NCBI GenBank assembly: GCA_964547645.1
Contig: CAZJOM010000008.1
Coordinates: 1 to 64,000 of the forward strand
DNA: 64,000 bases
From: SZUA-430 sp964547645
GTDB lineage: Bacteria > Pseudomonadota > Alphaproteobacteria > Micropepsales > Micropepsaceae
Reading direction: 5' to 3'
Shown: in pieces, positions 16,770 through 26,612 of the stretch
Position numbering within the stretch: position 1 is the stretch's first letter
Layout of the letters: each line of letters begins with the position of its first letter
Made by a program: the position numbers and the translations under genes
The notes under the pieces: model-generated
Seen by the model: only the letters and a program-made list of their open reading frames with translations
Database searches by the model: none
Told to the model about the DNA's origin: nothing

Positions 16770-17057
16770 ATGAAGCGGCAGCGTGAGTTGTTTGCGGCAG
16801 GAGCGTCACGGACGTTGCGCTCGCGGCATCTGACCGGGCACGCGATCGATTTCGTGCCACTGATCAACGGCGAGCCGACGTGGAAGTGGCCGCCGTTTGC
16901 GGCGGCTGCGGTCGTCTTCAAGCGGGCGGCCCGGGAGGTTGGCGTGCCAATCGTTTGGGGCGGCGACTGGCGGCTGTTTCGAGACGGGCCGCACATCGAG
17001 CTCGATCGGAAGGTCTATCCGGACAAGACGCTGCCTACGGCGAAGGAGGCAGCATGA
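16770..17057 (+). CDS. M15-type endolysin (L-Ala-D-Glu peptidase), short N-terminus
   Basis: A 95-residue protein with SRHLTGHAIDFVP and WGGDWRLFRDGPHIEL, the signature of phage M15-family peptidoglycan peptidases. The zinc ligands H20, D27 and H75 are all present. Relatives are usually about 120-140 residues and start further upstream of the RQ..L...GAS.T block. Here the ORF begins right at that block (MKRQRELFAAGASRTLRS), so roughly 30 residues are missing or lie in a lost frame. The enzyme cleaves stem peptides of the cell wall at lysis. It is followed by two overlapping small genes. Confidence 0.85.
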   Translation: MKRQRELFAAGASRTLRSRHLTGHAIDFVPLINGEPTWKWPPFAAAAVVFKRAAREVGVPIVWGGDWRLFRDGPHIELDRKVYPDKTLPTAKEAA

Positions 17058-17269
17058 CCCATCCGTTTGCGGAGGCGGTCGTGGCGAGCGTGCTCGTCGT
17101 CGCGGTTGGTGCAAGCGCGGCGTTGGTCCTGCCGGCGAAAGTTGCGCCGCGACCGAGTGATGCCGCGCGCGTGGCGGTGCTGGAGCGGCAGCTTGCGGCC
17201 GTCGCGGCAGAGCAGAAGCAATTGCTCGCCCAGATCAAGGCGGCAACACGCGAAAGGAAGCAGCGATGA
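17054..17269 (+). CDS. Small membrane/coiled-coil protein, possible spanin
   Basis: A 71-residue protein with one N-terminal membrane segment (residues about 7-28) and a helical, Gln/Glu/Lys-rich remainder (RVAVLERQLAAVAAEQKQLL) likely to form a coiled coil. This is the layout of an inner-membrane spanin (Rz-like), which helps disrupt the outer membrane after the endolysin acts. It starts inside the endolysin stop (ATGA overlap) with GGAGG before the ATG. The function is inferred from position and shape only. Confidence 0.6.
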   Translation: MTHPFAEAVVASVLVVAVGASAALVLPAKVAPRPSDAARVAVLERQLAAVAAEQKQLLAQIKAATRERKQR

Positions 17270-17502
17270 GCATGGACAAGGTCCTAGGTCCGGCGACGCT
17301 GGTCTATCTGGTCAGCGCGACGGTGGCGGCACTGTGGTGGGCGAGCGATCTCACGCGGCGGATCGATACGATCGAGCACTCGACCGTTACCGCCGAAAGG
17401 ATCGCGCGGCTTGAGACCGAGGTGCGCGTGCTATCGGAGGGAACGCACGACCTGAATGTCAGCGTGAGCGATTTGCTCCGCGAGCTGCAGCGCCGCCGCT
17501 GA
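17266..17502 (+). CDS. Small membrane/coiled-coil phage protein
   Basis: A 78-residue protein with an N-terminal membrane segment (LGPATLVYLVSATVAALWWA) and a coiled-coil-like rest (ERIARLETEVRVLSEGTHDL then NVSVSDLLRELQ). It overlaps the previous gene by ATGA and closes the first lysis cassette. Small anchored coiled-coil proteins of this kind are common at the end of phage lysis modules; a spanin or accessory lysis role is inference. The next gene, on the opposite strand, ends one base later. Confidence 0.6.
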   Translation: MSMDKVLGPATLVYLVSATVAALWWASDLTRRIDTIEHSTVTAERIARLETEVRVLSEGTHDLNVSVSDLLRELQRRR

Positions 17503-17982
17503 CTATGGTCCCGCAAGTCCGTGTTGGCGCGAGCGCAGTTGGAGATCGACAAGTCGCAGGAGGTTGTCGACGTCCATGGGCTTATGAACCACGCCTTGGG
17601 CGCTGAGTTCGCGTACCGCGGTTGCGGCGTCGGCTGCGTCGGACGCCGTAAAGATGAGGAGTGACGCAGTGCCGTTCTTTTCAGACGCACGCATCCGACG
17701 GCCTACCGCGTGACCGTCGATGTCAGGCATAGTTAGGTCGAGCAAGACGAGATCGAAGGCGGTGGTGTTGATATGATCCAATGCTTCACTCCCGTTCATA
17801 GCAGCCGAAACGCTGGCGCCTGCATCAACCAATGTTTCGACGGCGATCTCCAGATTCACCGGATTGTCGTCCACGACGAGGATTTTTTTGTTATGCCACG
17901 CAACTTTCGGTGCGATGCTCGACGTCGATGCATGTCGATCGATCGAGGCGAGAATTGTGTCGGTCACGGAATGCTTCGGCAT
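17503..17982 (-). CDS. Single-domain response regulator
   Basis: A 159-residue protein with a 30-residue N-terminal extension followed by one receiver domain. KKILVVDDNPVNLEIA carries the acidic pair D38-D39, D82 in VLLDLTMPDIDG is the phosphoacceptor, and K134 in VVHKPMD is the switch lysine. No output domain follows, so it likely works as a phosphorelay shuttle or protein-binding regulator. The ATG at 17982 lies seven bases after GGGAG. It is divergent from the hybrid kinase at 18223, a natural partner. Its stop abuts the phage lysis genes. Confidence 0.88.
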   Translation of the reverse strand: MPKHSVTDTILASIDRHASTSSIAPKVAWHNKKILVVDDNPVNLEIAVETLVDAGASVSAAMNGSEALDHINTTAFDLVLLDLTMPDIDGHAVGRRMRASEKNGTASLLIFTASDAADAATAVRELSAQGVVHKPMDVDNLLRLVDLQLRSRQHGLAGP

Positions 17983-18222
17983 TGCAAAACTCCCTGTGAT
18001 TTGAGTCGAATCTTGCACGGATGCCTTTCGGGTTGATGAAGCCAATTGCATAGGTAACGCTCGTTCATCGTGAATTTGGCGCCGGTTCGCGATTAATTGC
18101 TTCGGCGATTTTTTCAGCAGATTTACGGAAAGTTTTGTCTGTCTCCGTAGCCTGGCGGGGATGCTCCTGCGTTGTTCGTGAGTGTCAGGGACTGGAGCAA
18201 CTGGAAAGGACGGCTGCGCGTA

Positions 18223-20280
<2,058 letters not shown>

Positions 20281-20315
20281 CCCCGAATGCGTCAACCTGA
20301 GCTTGGAGGTGCGGC

Positions 20316-21512
20316 ATGAATGGCTCGTATCTAAGTGGCGAACAACGGGACCGTTTGAAACGGTCCCTCTCCGCCGGCGGCAAGCTTGGTGCTTCACAAG
20401 TGCGCCTGCTCAATGTGGACGCCTATAAGGAGCGGTTGGGTGAAAACTGGTACAAGTATCGCGGGATCATCGACGCGATCGTCGTGAACGCGATCAAAGC
20501 GCACTTGGACAAGGATGATGTCTTCGTTCAGACCCGCGGCGGGTACGCGCTGCTGTTTCCCGAGAAGGCAGAGGCCGAGGTTTCGGCGCTGACCGCGAAG
20601 ATCGCGGCCTCCGTCTCGGCCCTCCTTTCGCGCGAACGCGAGTTCAGCAAGCCGCCGCTGACCTGCGTTGCGGAAGTGGCGAATGCGGGCGAGGTGTTGC
20701 GGCAAATCGATGCGACAGAGGTGCCAGCTCCGAGAGCGGCCGTGCCTGCGAAAGCGAAGGCGGTAGACGTCAGCTATGCGCCGCTGTGGCATTCGAAGCT
20801 TGAGCGGGTCGTTGGCTGTCTTTGTGACCCGTCGATCGAGCGACCGCTGGTTCCGGTGACCGATGACAAGTACTACGAGGCTTCGGCCCAGCTCATGCGG
20901 CATGACATAGATGGGTTCATGCGCATGATGGGAGACGCCTTTAAGATGATGAAGGCGGGAGAGAAGGGCGCCATTCTCTTCTCCATCAACTTCAAATCGT
21001 TTTGCGCAGCGGAACTGCACAAAGAATACATGCAGGCGTTGCGGCAGACGCCGTCGTCGCTGATGCCGTTTCTGACACCGCGGTTTGTGCGGATTCCACC
21101 GGGCGCGCCGGGAGCTCTGATTGCGGCCAAGGTTCAGTTGCTTGGTGGCGTGTTCAAACATGTAGCGTTGCAAACGCCGCCCGACACGGACTTAGGCCGG
21201 TTTCAATTTACGGGCAATGCGCTGCTGGTGACTTCTTGGAAAGATGTCGTGAGAGCGGGGCGCGGCGGCAGGGGGGCGGAGGCTGCTGTGGCCAAGTTCT
21301 GCCAGACGGCGCGGGGGTTGCGGCTTAGCTCGGTGATTTGCGGGATTGCGGATCGCGGGTCGTATGACGGGGCTGCTGTCGCCGGTGCCGACTTCCTGTC
21401 GGGCGACTTCGTCAGTGTGGCGAGCAAGGTGCCGGTTTCCCAGTTCAAACTGTCGGTTGCCGAAATTCGAACGCCGAAGGCCGACGCAGCGGTCGAGGTA
21501 GCCTATGTCTAG
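20316..21512 (+). CDS. Signalling-like protein, possibly degenerate GGDEF/EAL type
   Basis: A 398-residue cytoplasmic protein. The N-terminal part (RLLNVDAYKERLGENWYKYR then FVQTRGGYALLFPEKAEAEV) resembles degenerate nucleotide-cyclase-like domains that keep the fold but lack GGDEF. The second half begins YAPLWHSKLERVVGCLC, which recalls the start of EAL-like domains, but no catalytic EAL is seen. I therefore call it a probable non-catalytic signalling protein with low certainty. It follows the hybrid kinase by 35 bp and is probably co-transcribed. A clear terminator follows at 21553-21581. Confidence 0.45.
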   Translation: MNGSYLSGEQRDRLKRSLSAGGKLGASQVRLLNVDAYKERLGENWYKYRGIIDAIVVNAIKAHLDKDDVFVQTRGGYALLFPEKAEAEVSALTAKIAASVSALLSREREFSKPPLTCVAEVANAGEVLRQIDATEVPAPRAAVPAKAKAVDVSYAPLWHSKLERVVGCLCDPSIERPLVPVTDDKYYEASAQLMRHDIDGFMRMMGDAFKMMKAGEKGAILFSINFKSFCAAELHKEYMQALRQTPSSLMPFLTPRFVRIPPGAPGALIAAKVQLLGGVFKHVALQTPPDTDLGRFQFTGNALLVTSWKDVVRAGRGGRGAEAAVAKFCQTARGLRLSSVICGIADRGSYDGAAVAGADFLSGDFVSVASKVPVSQFKLSVAEIRTPKADAAVEVAYV

Positions 21513-21552
21513 TTAGTCCCACTCAATAACACACCGCCTACACCGAAATTCA

Positions 21553-21581
21553 AGCGCCCCAATCGTGGGCGCTCTTTTTTT
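21553..21581 (+). terminator. Intrinsic terminator after the signalling operon
   Basis: AGCGCCC (21553-21559) pairs with GGGCGCT (21567-21573) across a seven-base loop, followed directly by C and a run of seven T. It sits 40 bp after the stop of the preceding gene. Confidence 0.85.
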
Positions 21582-21658
21582 GCCGCGGGGACGTAGCGGC
21601 TCTCCCCGCGAGCGTTTGGGCGACAAGCCGCGCTTCGAACTTCAGAAAGGAAAGAGCA

Positions 21659-21871
21659 ATGAACAGGTTCTTTGTCGTCCGTTTGGACGAAGACGGCGAC
21701 TATGTGGACGAATGGGAAGGCGTTGCGGACTCTTTTGCGTCGCTTGACGAGGCGAAGGAGTTCATTCGCCAGAACGCCGGCGTGCATCCGGGCGTGAAGT
21801 ACATCGCCGCGCAGGCGGTGACGGTCGGTGAGTCGCCGATTCCGGAAGTGACGTTCTCGGACGTCGCGTAG
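21659..21871 (+). CDS. Small conserved-looking protein of unknown function
   Basis: A 70-residue acidic protein (FVVRLDEDGDYVDEWEGVAD, then ASLDEAKEFIRQNAG) with a predicted alpha/beta fold and no export signal. AGAAAGGAAAG before the ATG is a good ribosome site. It has its own terminators on both sides, so it is a single-gene unit. No family is recognised. It lies between the signalling genes and the second phage-like lysis cluster. Confidence 0.55.
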   Translation: MNRFFVVRLDEDGDYVDEWEGVADSFASLDEAKEFIRQNAGVHPGVKYIAAQAVTVGESPIPEVTFSDVA

Positions 21872-21873
21872 AG

Positions 21874-21945
21874 GCGATCAGCAATCAGTAGTCAGCGGTC
21901 AGTGGGGTGGCGATTTCTGATCGCTAACTGCTGATCGCTTTTTTT
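21874..21945 (+). terminator. Long-stem terminator with internal repeats
   Basis: GCGATCAGCA (21874-21883) is the exact reverse complement of TGCTGATCGC (21929-21938), followed by seven T. Between them are further imperfect copies of the motif (ATCAGTAGTCAGCGGTCAG and CTGATCGCTAA), so the arm folds as a long imperfect hairpin. It starts three bases after the preceding stop. Confidence 0.75.
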
Positions 21946-21960
21946 GTGGAGGCTTATTCG

Positions 21961-22179
21961 ATGAATGGAACGAAGGTTTGGTGGCAGTCGAAGACTGTGT
22001 GGGGTTCGATCATCGCGCTACTTGCGGGTGTGGCAACGTTGGCGGGGTTGAAGCTCGATGCCACACTGCAGGATCAACTGGCGGAACTGATCACCGGCGC
22101 GGCAAATGTGGCTGCGGGCTTGGTTGCTTGGTACGGCCGAGCGAAGGCTGAGGGTGCCTTGACGTGGGGTAAGCCATGA
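21961..22179 (+). CDS. Holin-like small phage membrane protein
   Basis: A 72-residue protein that opens with KVWWQSKTVWGSIIALLAGV, continues with a hydrophobic segment, and has a second hydrophobic stretch ending GLVAWYGRAKAEG. This WWQSKT(V/I)WG opening and the WYGR block are familiar from small phage proteins annotated as holins. GGAGG lies eight bases before ATG 21961. It overlaps the next gene by ATGA. The lysis role is inferred. Confidence 0.65.
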   Translation: MNGTKVWWQSKTVWGSIIALLAGVATLAGLKLDATLQDQLAELITGAANVAAGLVAWYGRAKAEGALTWGKP

Positions 22180-22574
22180 GAGGTATCGTCAACACGCTTT
22201 TGGCGTCGAGTGTTGCGGTCGGGCTCACCGCGTGTGCGCTCTTGCAGCCCCTTGGGCGGGATGACGAAGCACGCCGTGCCGCGAAGCTGACGCTTGCTGC
22301 TTACGAGACAACGCAGCAGGCAATTCTCATCTACGGGCGCTTGCCGACATGTGACGCCGAAGCCGGCGTGATCCGGCTTTGCAAGCAGCGTTTGCTCTGG
22401 TCACGCATCAAGATCGTAGACGCGACGGCGACAAAGGCCATTGCGGAGGCGACGCCGGTACTGAACGGAACGGAGGTGGATGCGGGTCAGCTTGTTGCGG
22501 CGCTGGTTGCGATCGAGAACGTGAAGACAGCGATTGCCAGGGCGCAAGAGCAATTGAAGGGAGACGCGTCATGA
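22176..22574 (+). CDS. Small lipoprotein in phage-like lysis cluster
   Basis: A 132-residue protein with a lipoprotein signal (residues 1-19, lipobox LTAC at 17-20). The remainder is helical and Ala-rich, with two more Cys (LPTCDAE and IRLCKQRL). It overlaps its neighbours on both sides by ATGA, so the three genes are translated as a unit. An outer-membrane lipoprotein next to a holin-like gene could serve as an outer spanin, although it is longer than usual for that role. Confidence 0.6.
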   Translation: MRGIVNTLLASSVAVGLTACALLQPLGRDDEARRAAKLTLAAYETTQQAILIYGRLPTCDAEAGVIRLCKQRLLWSRIKIVDATATKAIAEATPVLNGTEVDAGQLVAALVAIENVKTAIARAQEQLKGDAS

Positions 22575-22783
22575 GCGTGAACGCGGTGTTGGCGCTGCTT
22601 AGCGAGTTGACCGCCAATTTGCCGGCGGCGATCACCACGGGCCGGCAAGTGATTGAGTTGGTCAACGACGGATACCGGCAACTCAGCGAGGCGGCAGGCG
22701 ATCACGAGGTCACGGCGGAGGAGATCAACGCGTTGGTGGCCAAAATTATCGCGAACAGTGCCGCGATCCAGGCGATCGACTAG
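22571..22783 (+). CDS. Small helical phage-like protein
   Basis: A 70-residue helical protein (VLALLSELTANLPAAITTGR, then EVTAEEINALVAKIIANSAA) without membrane segment or Cys. The ATG lies within the upstream stop (ATGA). Similar small proteins end phage lysis modules, but I recognise no named family. Its stop overlaps the stop of the convergent kinase gene by three bases, which marks the right end of phage-like DNA. Confidence 0.55.
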   Translation: MSVNAVLALLSELTANLPAAITTGRQVIELVNDGYRQLSEAAGDHEVTAEEINALVAKIIANSAAIQAID

Positions 22784-24150
22784 GCGGCTTTCGCTTTGCG
22801 GACGACACGCTCGGCGGGGAACTCGATCCAGATTTTGGAACCAACGCCGGGCGTGCTTTCGATCTTCAGGTGGCCTTGATGGGCCTCGATCAAGGCTTTG
22901 ACGATAGGTAGGCCAAGGCCCGTGCCTCGGCCTTCGACCGTGTAGGCGTCGGACGCTTGCGCGAACGGTTCAACGGCTTTTTGCTGCATTTCCGGCGTCA
23001 TGCCGATCCCGGTGTCCTTGACGCCGAAGGCGACGCTGTTGTCGGGTCTTAGCTCGCAGAAAACGACCGCGATACCGCCGGGCCGCGAGAACTTCACCGC
23101 GTTCGACAGCAGATTGATCGTGATTTGCTTGATCGCGCGTTCGTCGGCTTTGACAACAACATCGACCTTAGCGTCAAGCATCACGCCGACATGCGCGCGT
23201 TCGGCCTGCGGCTCGATGAACCGCATCGCGTCGCTGGCGATATCGGAGAGACGGATCGGTGCGAAAGTGTATTCGCGCATGCCGGCCTCGATCTTCGAGA
23301 GGTCGAGCAGGTCGTTGATCATTTGTAGCAGGTGCTGGCCGCTGGTGTGGATGTCCTCAACGTAGTTCGCGTAGCGCGCGGGGGTGACCGGGCCAAAGGT
23401 ACGCTGGCGCATCAGATCGGAGTAGCCGATGATCGCGTTGAGCGGCGTGCGCAGTTCGTGACTCATGGAGGCGAGGAAATCGTTCTTCGCTTGGTTGGCG
23501 CGCGTGACAGCGACCGCAAGCGCTTCATTCTCGAAGCGAAGCTGAAGTGCGATGTGGTACTTGCGCGACGCGCCGAAGCCATAGTTCAACAGAACTGCGA
23601 CGAACAACGGAAAGGCCACCATGAAGACATGGCTGAGCGCGCCTCCGTAGTTCAGGAACGCGCTCCACTGCATGACGGTGAGCGTCGCGAGGGCCGCCAC
23701 CAATGCTGGAAAATGTGTTGTCAGGGAGAAGAAGTAGGAGACGATGACGCCGAGCGCGACAGTGCAAAGGATGGCCTGATTGACCGGATTCGCCTGGTCC
23801 CAGAAGACCCAGACGAGCGCGCCCCAGACCAGCGCGTGACCGACCCAGACGGCACAGAGAAGGCTGCGCCAGAAGTGCAATGATTTCGATGCTTCGTTTC
23901 GGCAGTAGTACTGGTGTGCTGCCGACGATGCGCCAGCCCATAGGACGGCGGCAGCAAACCAGCTCAGACCGGTCGCGAGCGGCGTGTTGCCGACATCGAG
24001 GACGATGCCGCAAAAGACCATCGTCAGTCCCAACGCGAATGGCACGCCATCGACGTATTGCACCCAATTGCCGTAGGCGAGACGGATCTTCTCGCGCTCG
24101 ATCTGCGCGATGGTGGTCGATGGTGGCGTTTGCGGTGCGCCGACGCTCAT
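22780..24150 (-). CDS. Membrane sensor histidine kinase
   Basis: A 456-residue protein with six or so hydrophobic segments in residues 36-192, arranged as a membrane sensor region without a large periplasmic loop. A HisKA domain follows with H231 in FLASMSHELRTPLNAIIGYS, then an HATPase domain with LLSNAVKFSRPGG, DTGIGM and GRGTGLGL. No receiver domain is present, and no response regulator gene is adjacent on this strand. The signal is unknown. It probably forms a single transcription unit. Confidence 0.9.
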   Translation of the reverse strand: MSVGAPQTPPSTTIAQIEREKIRLAYGNWVQYVDGVPFALGLTMVFCGIVLDVGNTPLATGLSWFAAAVLWAGASSAAHQYYCRNEASKSLHFWRSLLCAVWVGHALVWGALVWVFWDQANPVNQAILCTVALGVIVSYFFSLTTHFPALVAALATLTVMQWSAFLNYGGALSHVFMVAFPLFVAVLLNYGFGASRKYHIALQLRFENEALAVAVTRANQAKNDFLASMSHELRTPLNAIIGYSDLMRQRTFGPVTPARYANYVEDIHTSGQHLLQMINDLLDLSKIEAGMREYTFAPIRLSDIASDAMRFIEPQAERAHVGVMLDAKVDVVVKADERAIKQITINLLSNAVKFSRPGGIAVVFCELRPDNSVAFGVKDTGIGMTPEMQQKAVEPFAQASDAYTVEGRGTGLGLPIVKALIEAHQGHLKIESTPGVGSKIWIEFPAERVVRKAKAA

Positions 24151-24280
24151 CGGTTCTCGAAATCCTTCTTGAGGATCTGAGTTTACGACCTGCGCATGAG
24201 GAAATTGTTAGGCGCGCCGACGTTCTGGCCAGGGCGCGAGCCCGGGATTCTCCGGGCGCGTTGGTTAGAAGAGTGCTAAC

Positions 24281-24315
24281 GCAAACAAATCGCGCGCAGG
24301 CATGACCTGCGCGCG
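24281..24315 (-). terminator. Intrinsic terminator-like hairpin
   Basis: CGCGCGCAGG (24291-24300) and CCTGCGCGCG (24306-24315) form a perfect ten-base stem with a five-base loop. On the - strand it is followed by ATTTGTTTGC. It lies about 20 bp after the stop of the lipoprotein gene read on this strand. Confidence 0.6.
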
Positions 24316-24335
24316 GCGGGTTTGCTTCGACGGCC

Positions 24336-24953
24336 CTATTGCGCCGGTGGGGTCGCCGGGGCGGTGGGTGCGGCCGGCGCGGGTGCTGCGGGCGCTTCAG
24401 TTCCCGGAGCCGCCGGTGTTGTTCCAGCGGCAGCCGGGTCGATTGCCGGTGCATCCATCGGCGGCGCGGGCACGGCGCTTGCAGCCGGCGGCGGGTTGTC
24501 GCTTGAGAACATATCGGTCAGGACGTGCCACTGTCCGTCGCGTTTCACCCAGGTGACAACGCCCTTGCCGACTTCCGTCGTTTGCGCCGCGCCCTCGCCG
24601 GTCGTGAACTTGTAGGTCTGCGTTTCGACGGCGAGGTCGCCGCTCTTTGCGATCACGATCTTGTCGGTTTCGAACACCAGCGCCATGCCGGGAATTTGCG
24701 TGAAACCCTCCCAAGCTTTCTGGAGGCCCTCGCGGCCTGCCACTTTGGCGGCGTTCGGCGGGAACATCGCGCCGTCCTCGGCATAGATGTTGGCGATGAT
24801 CGTTGCGTCCTTGGCAACGATGGCTTCTAGCCACTTCTTGTTTTGATCGCGGATGGCGGCTTCGTCGCTGGCCGGCGTGCTGCCGCTGCAGGCTGCAAGC
24901 ACGAGCGTGCCGCCGGCGAGCACAAGCGCGGCGGTGATTTTTGTCATATTCAT
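24336..24953 (-). CDS. SnoaL/DUF4440-like lipoprotein
   Basis: A 205-residue protein with a lipoprotein signal (lipobox LAAC, C22) and a SnoaL-like/NTF2-fold domain at about 28-150 (ASDEAAIRDQNKKWLEAIVA, then KDATIIANIYAEDGAMFPPN and KRDGQWHVLTDMFSSDNPP). The C-terminal 50 residues are a Pro/Ala-rich low-complexity tail. Members of this fold serve as enzymes or binding proteins and the function here is unknown. AGGAG lies seven bases before the ATG. Confidence 0.75.
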   Translation of the reverse strand: MNMTKITAALVLAGGTLVLAACSGSTPASDEAAIRDQNKKWLEAIVAKDATIIANIYAEDGAMFPPNAAKVAGREGLQKAWEGFTQIPGMALVFETDKIVIAKSGDLAVETQTYKFTTGEGAAQTTEVGKGVVTWVKRDGQWHVLTDMFSSDNPPPAASAVPAPPMDAPAIDPAAAGTTPAAPGTEAPAAPAPAAPTAPATPPAQ

Positions 24954-25228
24954 CGGGGAACTCCTGGTTCGATTTGCCGACCACGATACCCTCGGCTCGG
25001 CAAGCGAAGCGGCTTTACACCTGGCCGCAGCGGGGCCGCAACGCGAGGGCGCGTGCGAAATGCCTCAGTCCACAGCGGGCGCTCGGTCGGTCGATTTCGA
25101 TTGTCTTGGGTGCCAAGCAGCGCACCCGAGATACCCGTTACTGTCTTGCGACAACCCACAAAAACGGCGGCTATGCGCCGCGAATTGGGCTTTGGGGCGT
25201 TCAAATCAAGTGTCTCAAGTGACGGAGG

Positions 25229-25260
25229 CGATGCTCTCGCATCGACCGGCCAAGGGCCGG
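25229..25260 (-). other. Two tandem hairpins 3' of tRNA-Pro
   Basis: Immediately after the tRNA 3' end on the - strand lie CCGGCC/GGCCGG (25246-25260, loop AAG) and CGATGC/GCATCG (25229-25244, loop TCTC). There is no T-run. They may protect or process the tRNA precursor. Upstream of this, 24954-25228 holds no gene that I can support. Confidence 0.35.
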
Positions 25261-25266
25261 GAAAAT

Positions 25267-25343
25267 TGGTCGGAGAGAGAGGATTTGAACCTCCGGCCCC
25301 TGCCTCCCGAAAGCAGTGCTCTACCAGGCTGAGCTACTCTCCG
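25267..25343 (-). tRNA. tRNA-Pro (anticodon CGG)
   Basis: Read on the - strand, a 77-nt cloverleaf with acceptor CGGAGAG/CTCTCCG, D-arm AGCTCAGCCTGGTAGAGC, anticodon stem CTGCT/GGCAG with loop TTCGGGA (anticodon CGG), and T-arm GGAGGTTCAAATCC. The CCA end is encoded. Confidence 0.95.
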
Positions 25344-25449
25344 ATGCCATTCCGTCGCGGGAAAGGGGGGCCTTATACAGGCTGGTCAGGGGTGGGGCAA
25401 GGCGGGCAAAATGGCGCGACGCTTAACGGACCACTGGGGGCGGATTGCC

Positions 25450-26607
25450 ATGCGCTTTGTTTTGATCGGAGTCGTTGTCCTTCTTTTGGCGGCGGCAGGC
25501 TATGTGCTCGCCTGGCCGACCCGGATCGAGCCGGTGGCGGTCACAGTGACGCCGAGTGCCGGGTTTGTTGGGCCGTTCGCACCTAACGAGGCGCTGCGGT
25601 CAGTTCGTTGGCTTGGCGATGCAATGGGGCAGGGGCCCGAAGACGTCGCCGTTAAGGACGGATACGCCTATACCGGGCTGGCCGACGGGCGGGTCGTCCG
25701 TATACGGATCGATGGGCAGACGCCAACGGGGCCGGCGCCGCTTCCGGTACCGGGCGTGTCGACGCCGCCGCCGGCTTCCGGTGCCGCGCTGGAGAAGTTG
25801 GCTGAGACTGGTGGTCGGCCGCTTGGGCTGCAACATGATCCGTTCGGCAACATCGTGGTCGCCGACGGCAAGCGCGGGCTTCTGGCCATCACGGCGCAAG
25901 GGCAGGTCGTTGTCGTTGCCGATCGCTTCGAGAACCGGCCGCTGCGCTTTGTGGACGATCTCGATATCGCGAAGGACGGGACGATTTATTTCTCCGACGC
26001 GTCGATGCGTTACGGCTATGACGAGTTCGGTCTCGATTTCTATGAGGGGCAAGCGACAGGGCGGTTGTTCTCATTCGATCCGCGTTCGGGTTCTTTGCAA
26101 TCACGGCTGTCGGGGCTTGCGTTTGCGAACGGCGTCGCGTTGGGGCCGGATGAAGAATACGTGCTCGTCAACGAGACGGCGGGGAACCGGATCACACGCT
26201 ATTGGTTGAAGGGTGCGAAGGCCGGGACGTCCGACCGCTTTATCGAGGGCTTGCCGGGCTACCCCGACAATTTGTCGTTCAATGGTCGCGACCTATTTTG
26301 GGTAGCGTTGGCGGGCCCGCGGATCAAGGCATTGGAACAGCAGCTTCCGAATACGTTCATGCGCAAGGTGATGTTCCGACTGAATGCGATCGGGCTTGCC
26401 GCGCTGCCGACGACGCCCGATCCTTATGGCTGCGTGATTGCGATCAATTTGGACGGGCAGGTCGTGATGACTCTGCAGGATCCGGGCGGGCGTACGATCA
26501 ACTCGATCACCAGCGTGAACGAGAAGGATGGCTTGCTCTATCTGGGCAGCTTGTCGTCGGACAAGATCGCAACGATTCCGGTGCCACCGCAGCTGCTGCC
26601 GCGGTAG
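25450..26607 (+). CDS. SMP-30/strictosidine-synthase-like beta-propeller protein
   Basis: A 385-residue protein with an N-terminal membrane anchor or signal (MRFVLIGVVVLLLAAAGYVL). A six-bladed propeller-type domain follows, with GPEDVAVKDGYAYTGLADGR, RPLGLQHDPFGNIVVADGKR, GTIYFSDASMRYGYDE and LSGLAFANGVALGPDEE. These match the strictosidine synthase/SMP-30/gluconolactonase superfamily, which includes lactonases and non-catalytic members; the substrate is not predictable. An in-frame ATG at 25411 would add 13 residues. It ends five bases from the convergent HET-C-like gene. Confidence 0.8.
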   Translation: MRFVLIGVVVLLLAAAGYVLAWPTRIEPVAVTVTPSAGFVGPFAPNEALRSVRWLGDAMGQGPEDVAVKDGYAYTGLADGRVVRIRIDGQTPTGPAPLPVPGVSTPPPASGAALEKLAETGGRPLGLQHDPFGNIVVADGKRGLLAITAQGQVVVVADRFENRPLRFVDDLDIAKDGTIYFSDASMRYGYDEFGLDFYEGQATGRLFSFDPRSGSLQSRLSGLAFANGVALGPDEEYVLVNETAGNRITRYWLKGAKAGTSDRFIEGLPGYPDNLSFNGRDLFWVALAGPRIKALEQQLPNTFMRKVMFRLNAIGLAALPTTPDPYGCVIAINLDGQVVMTLQDPGGRTINSITSVNEKDGLLYLGSLSSDKIATIPVPPQLLPR

Positions 26608-26612
26608 GCGTT

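Noticed and set aside
22571..25343. tRNA-Pro as phage attachment site
   Set aside because: No duplicated tRNA 3' segment or integrase was found, and the tRNA lies 2.5 kb from the last phage-like gene.
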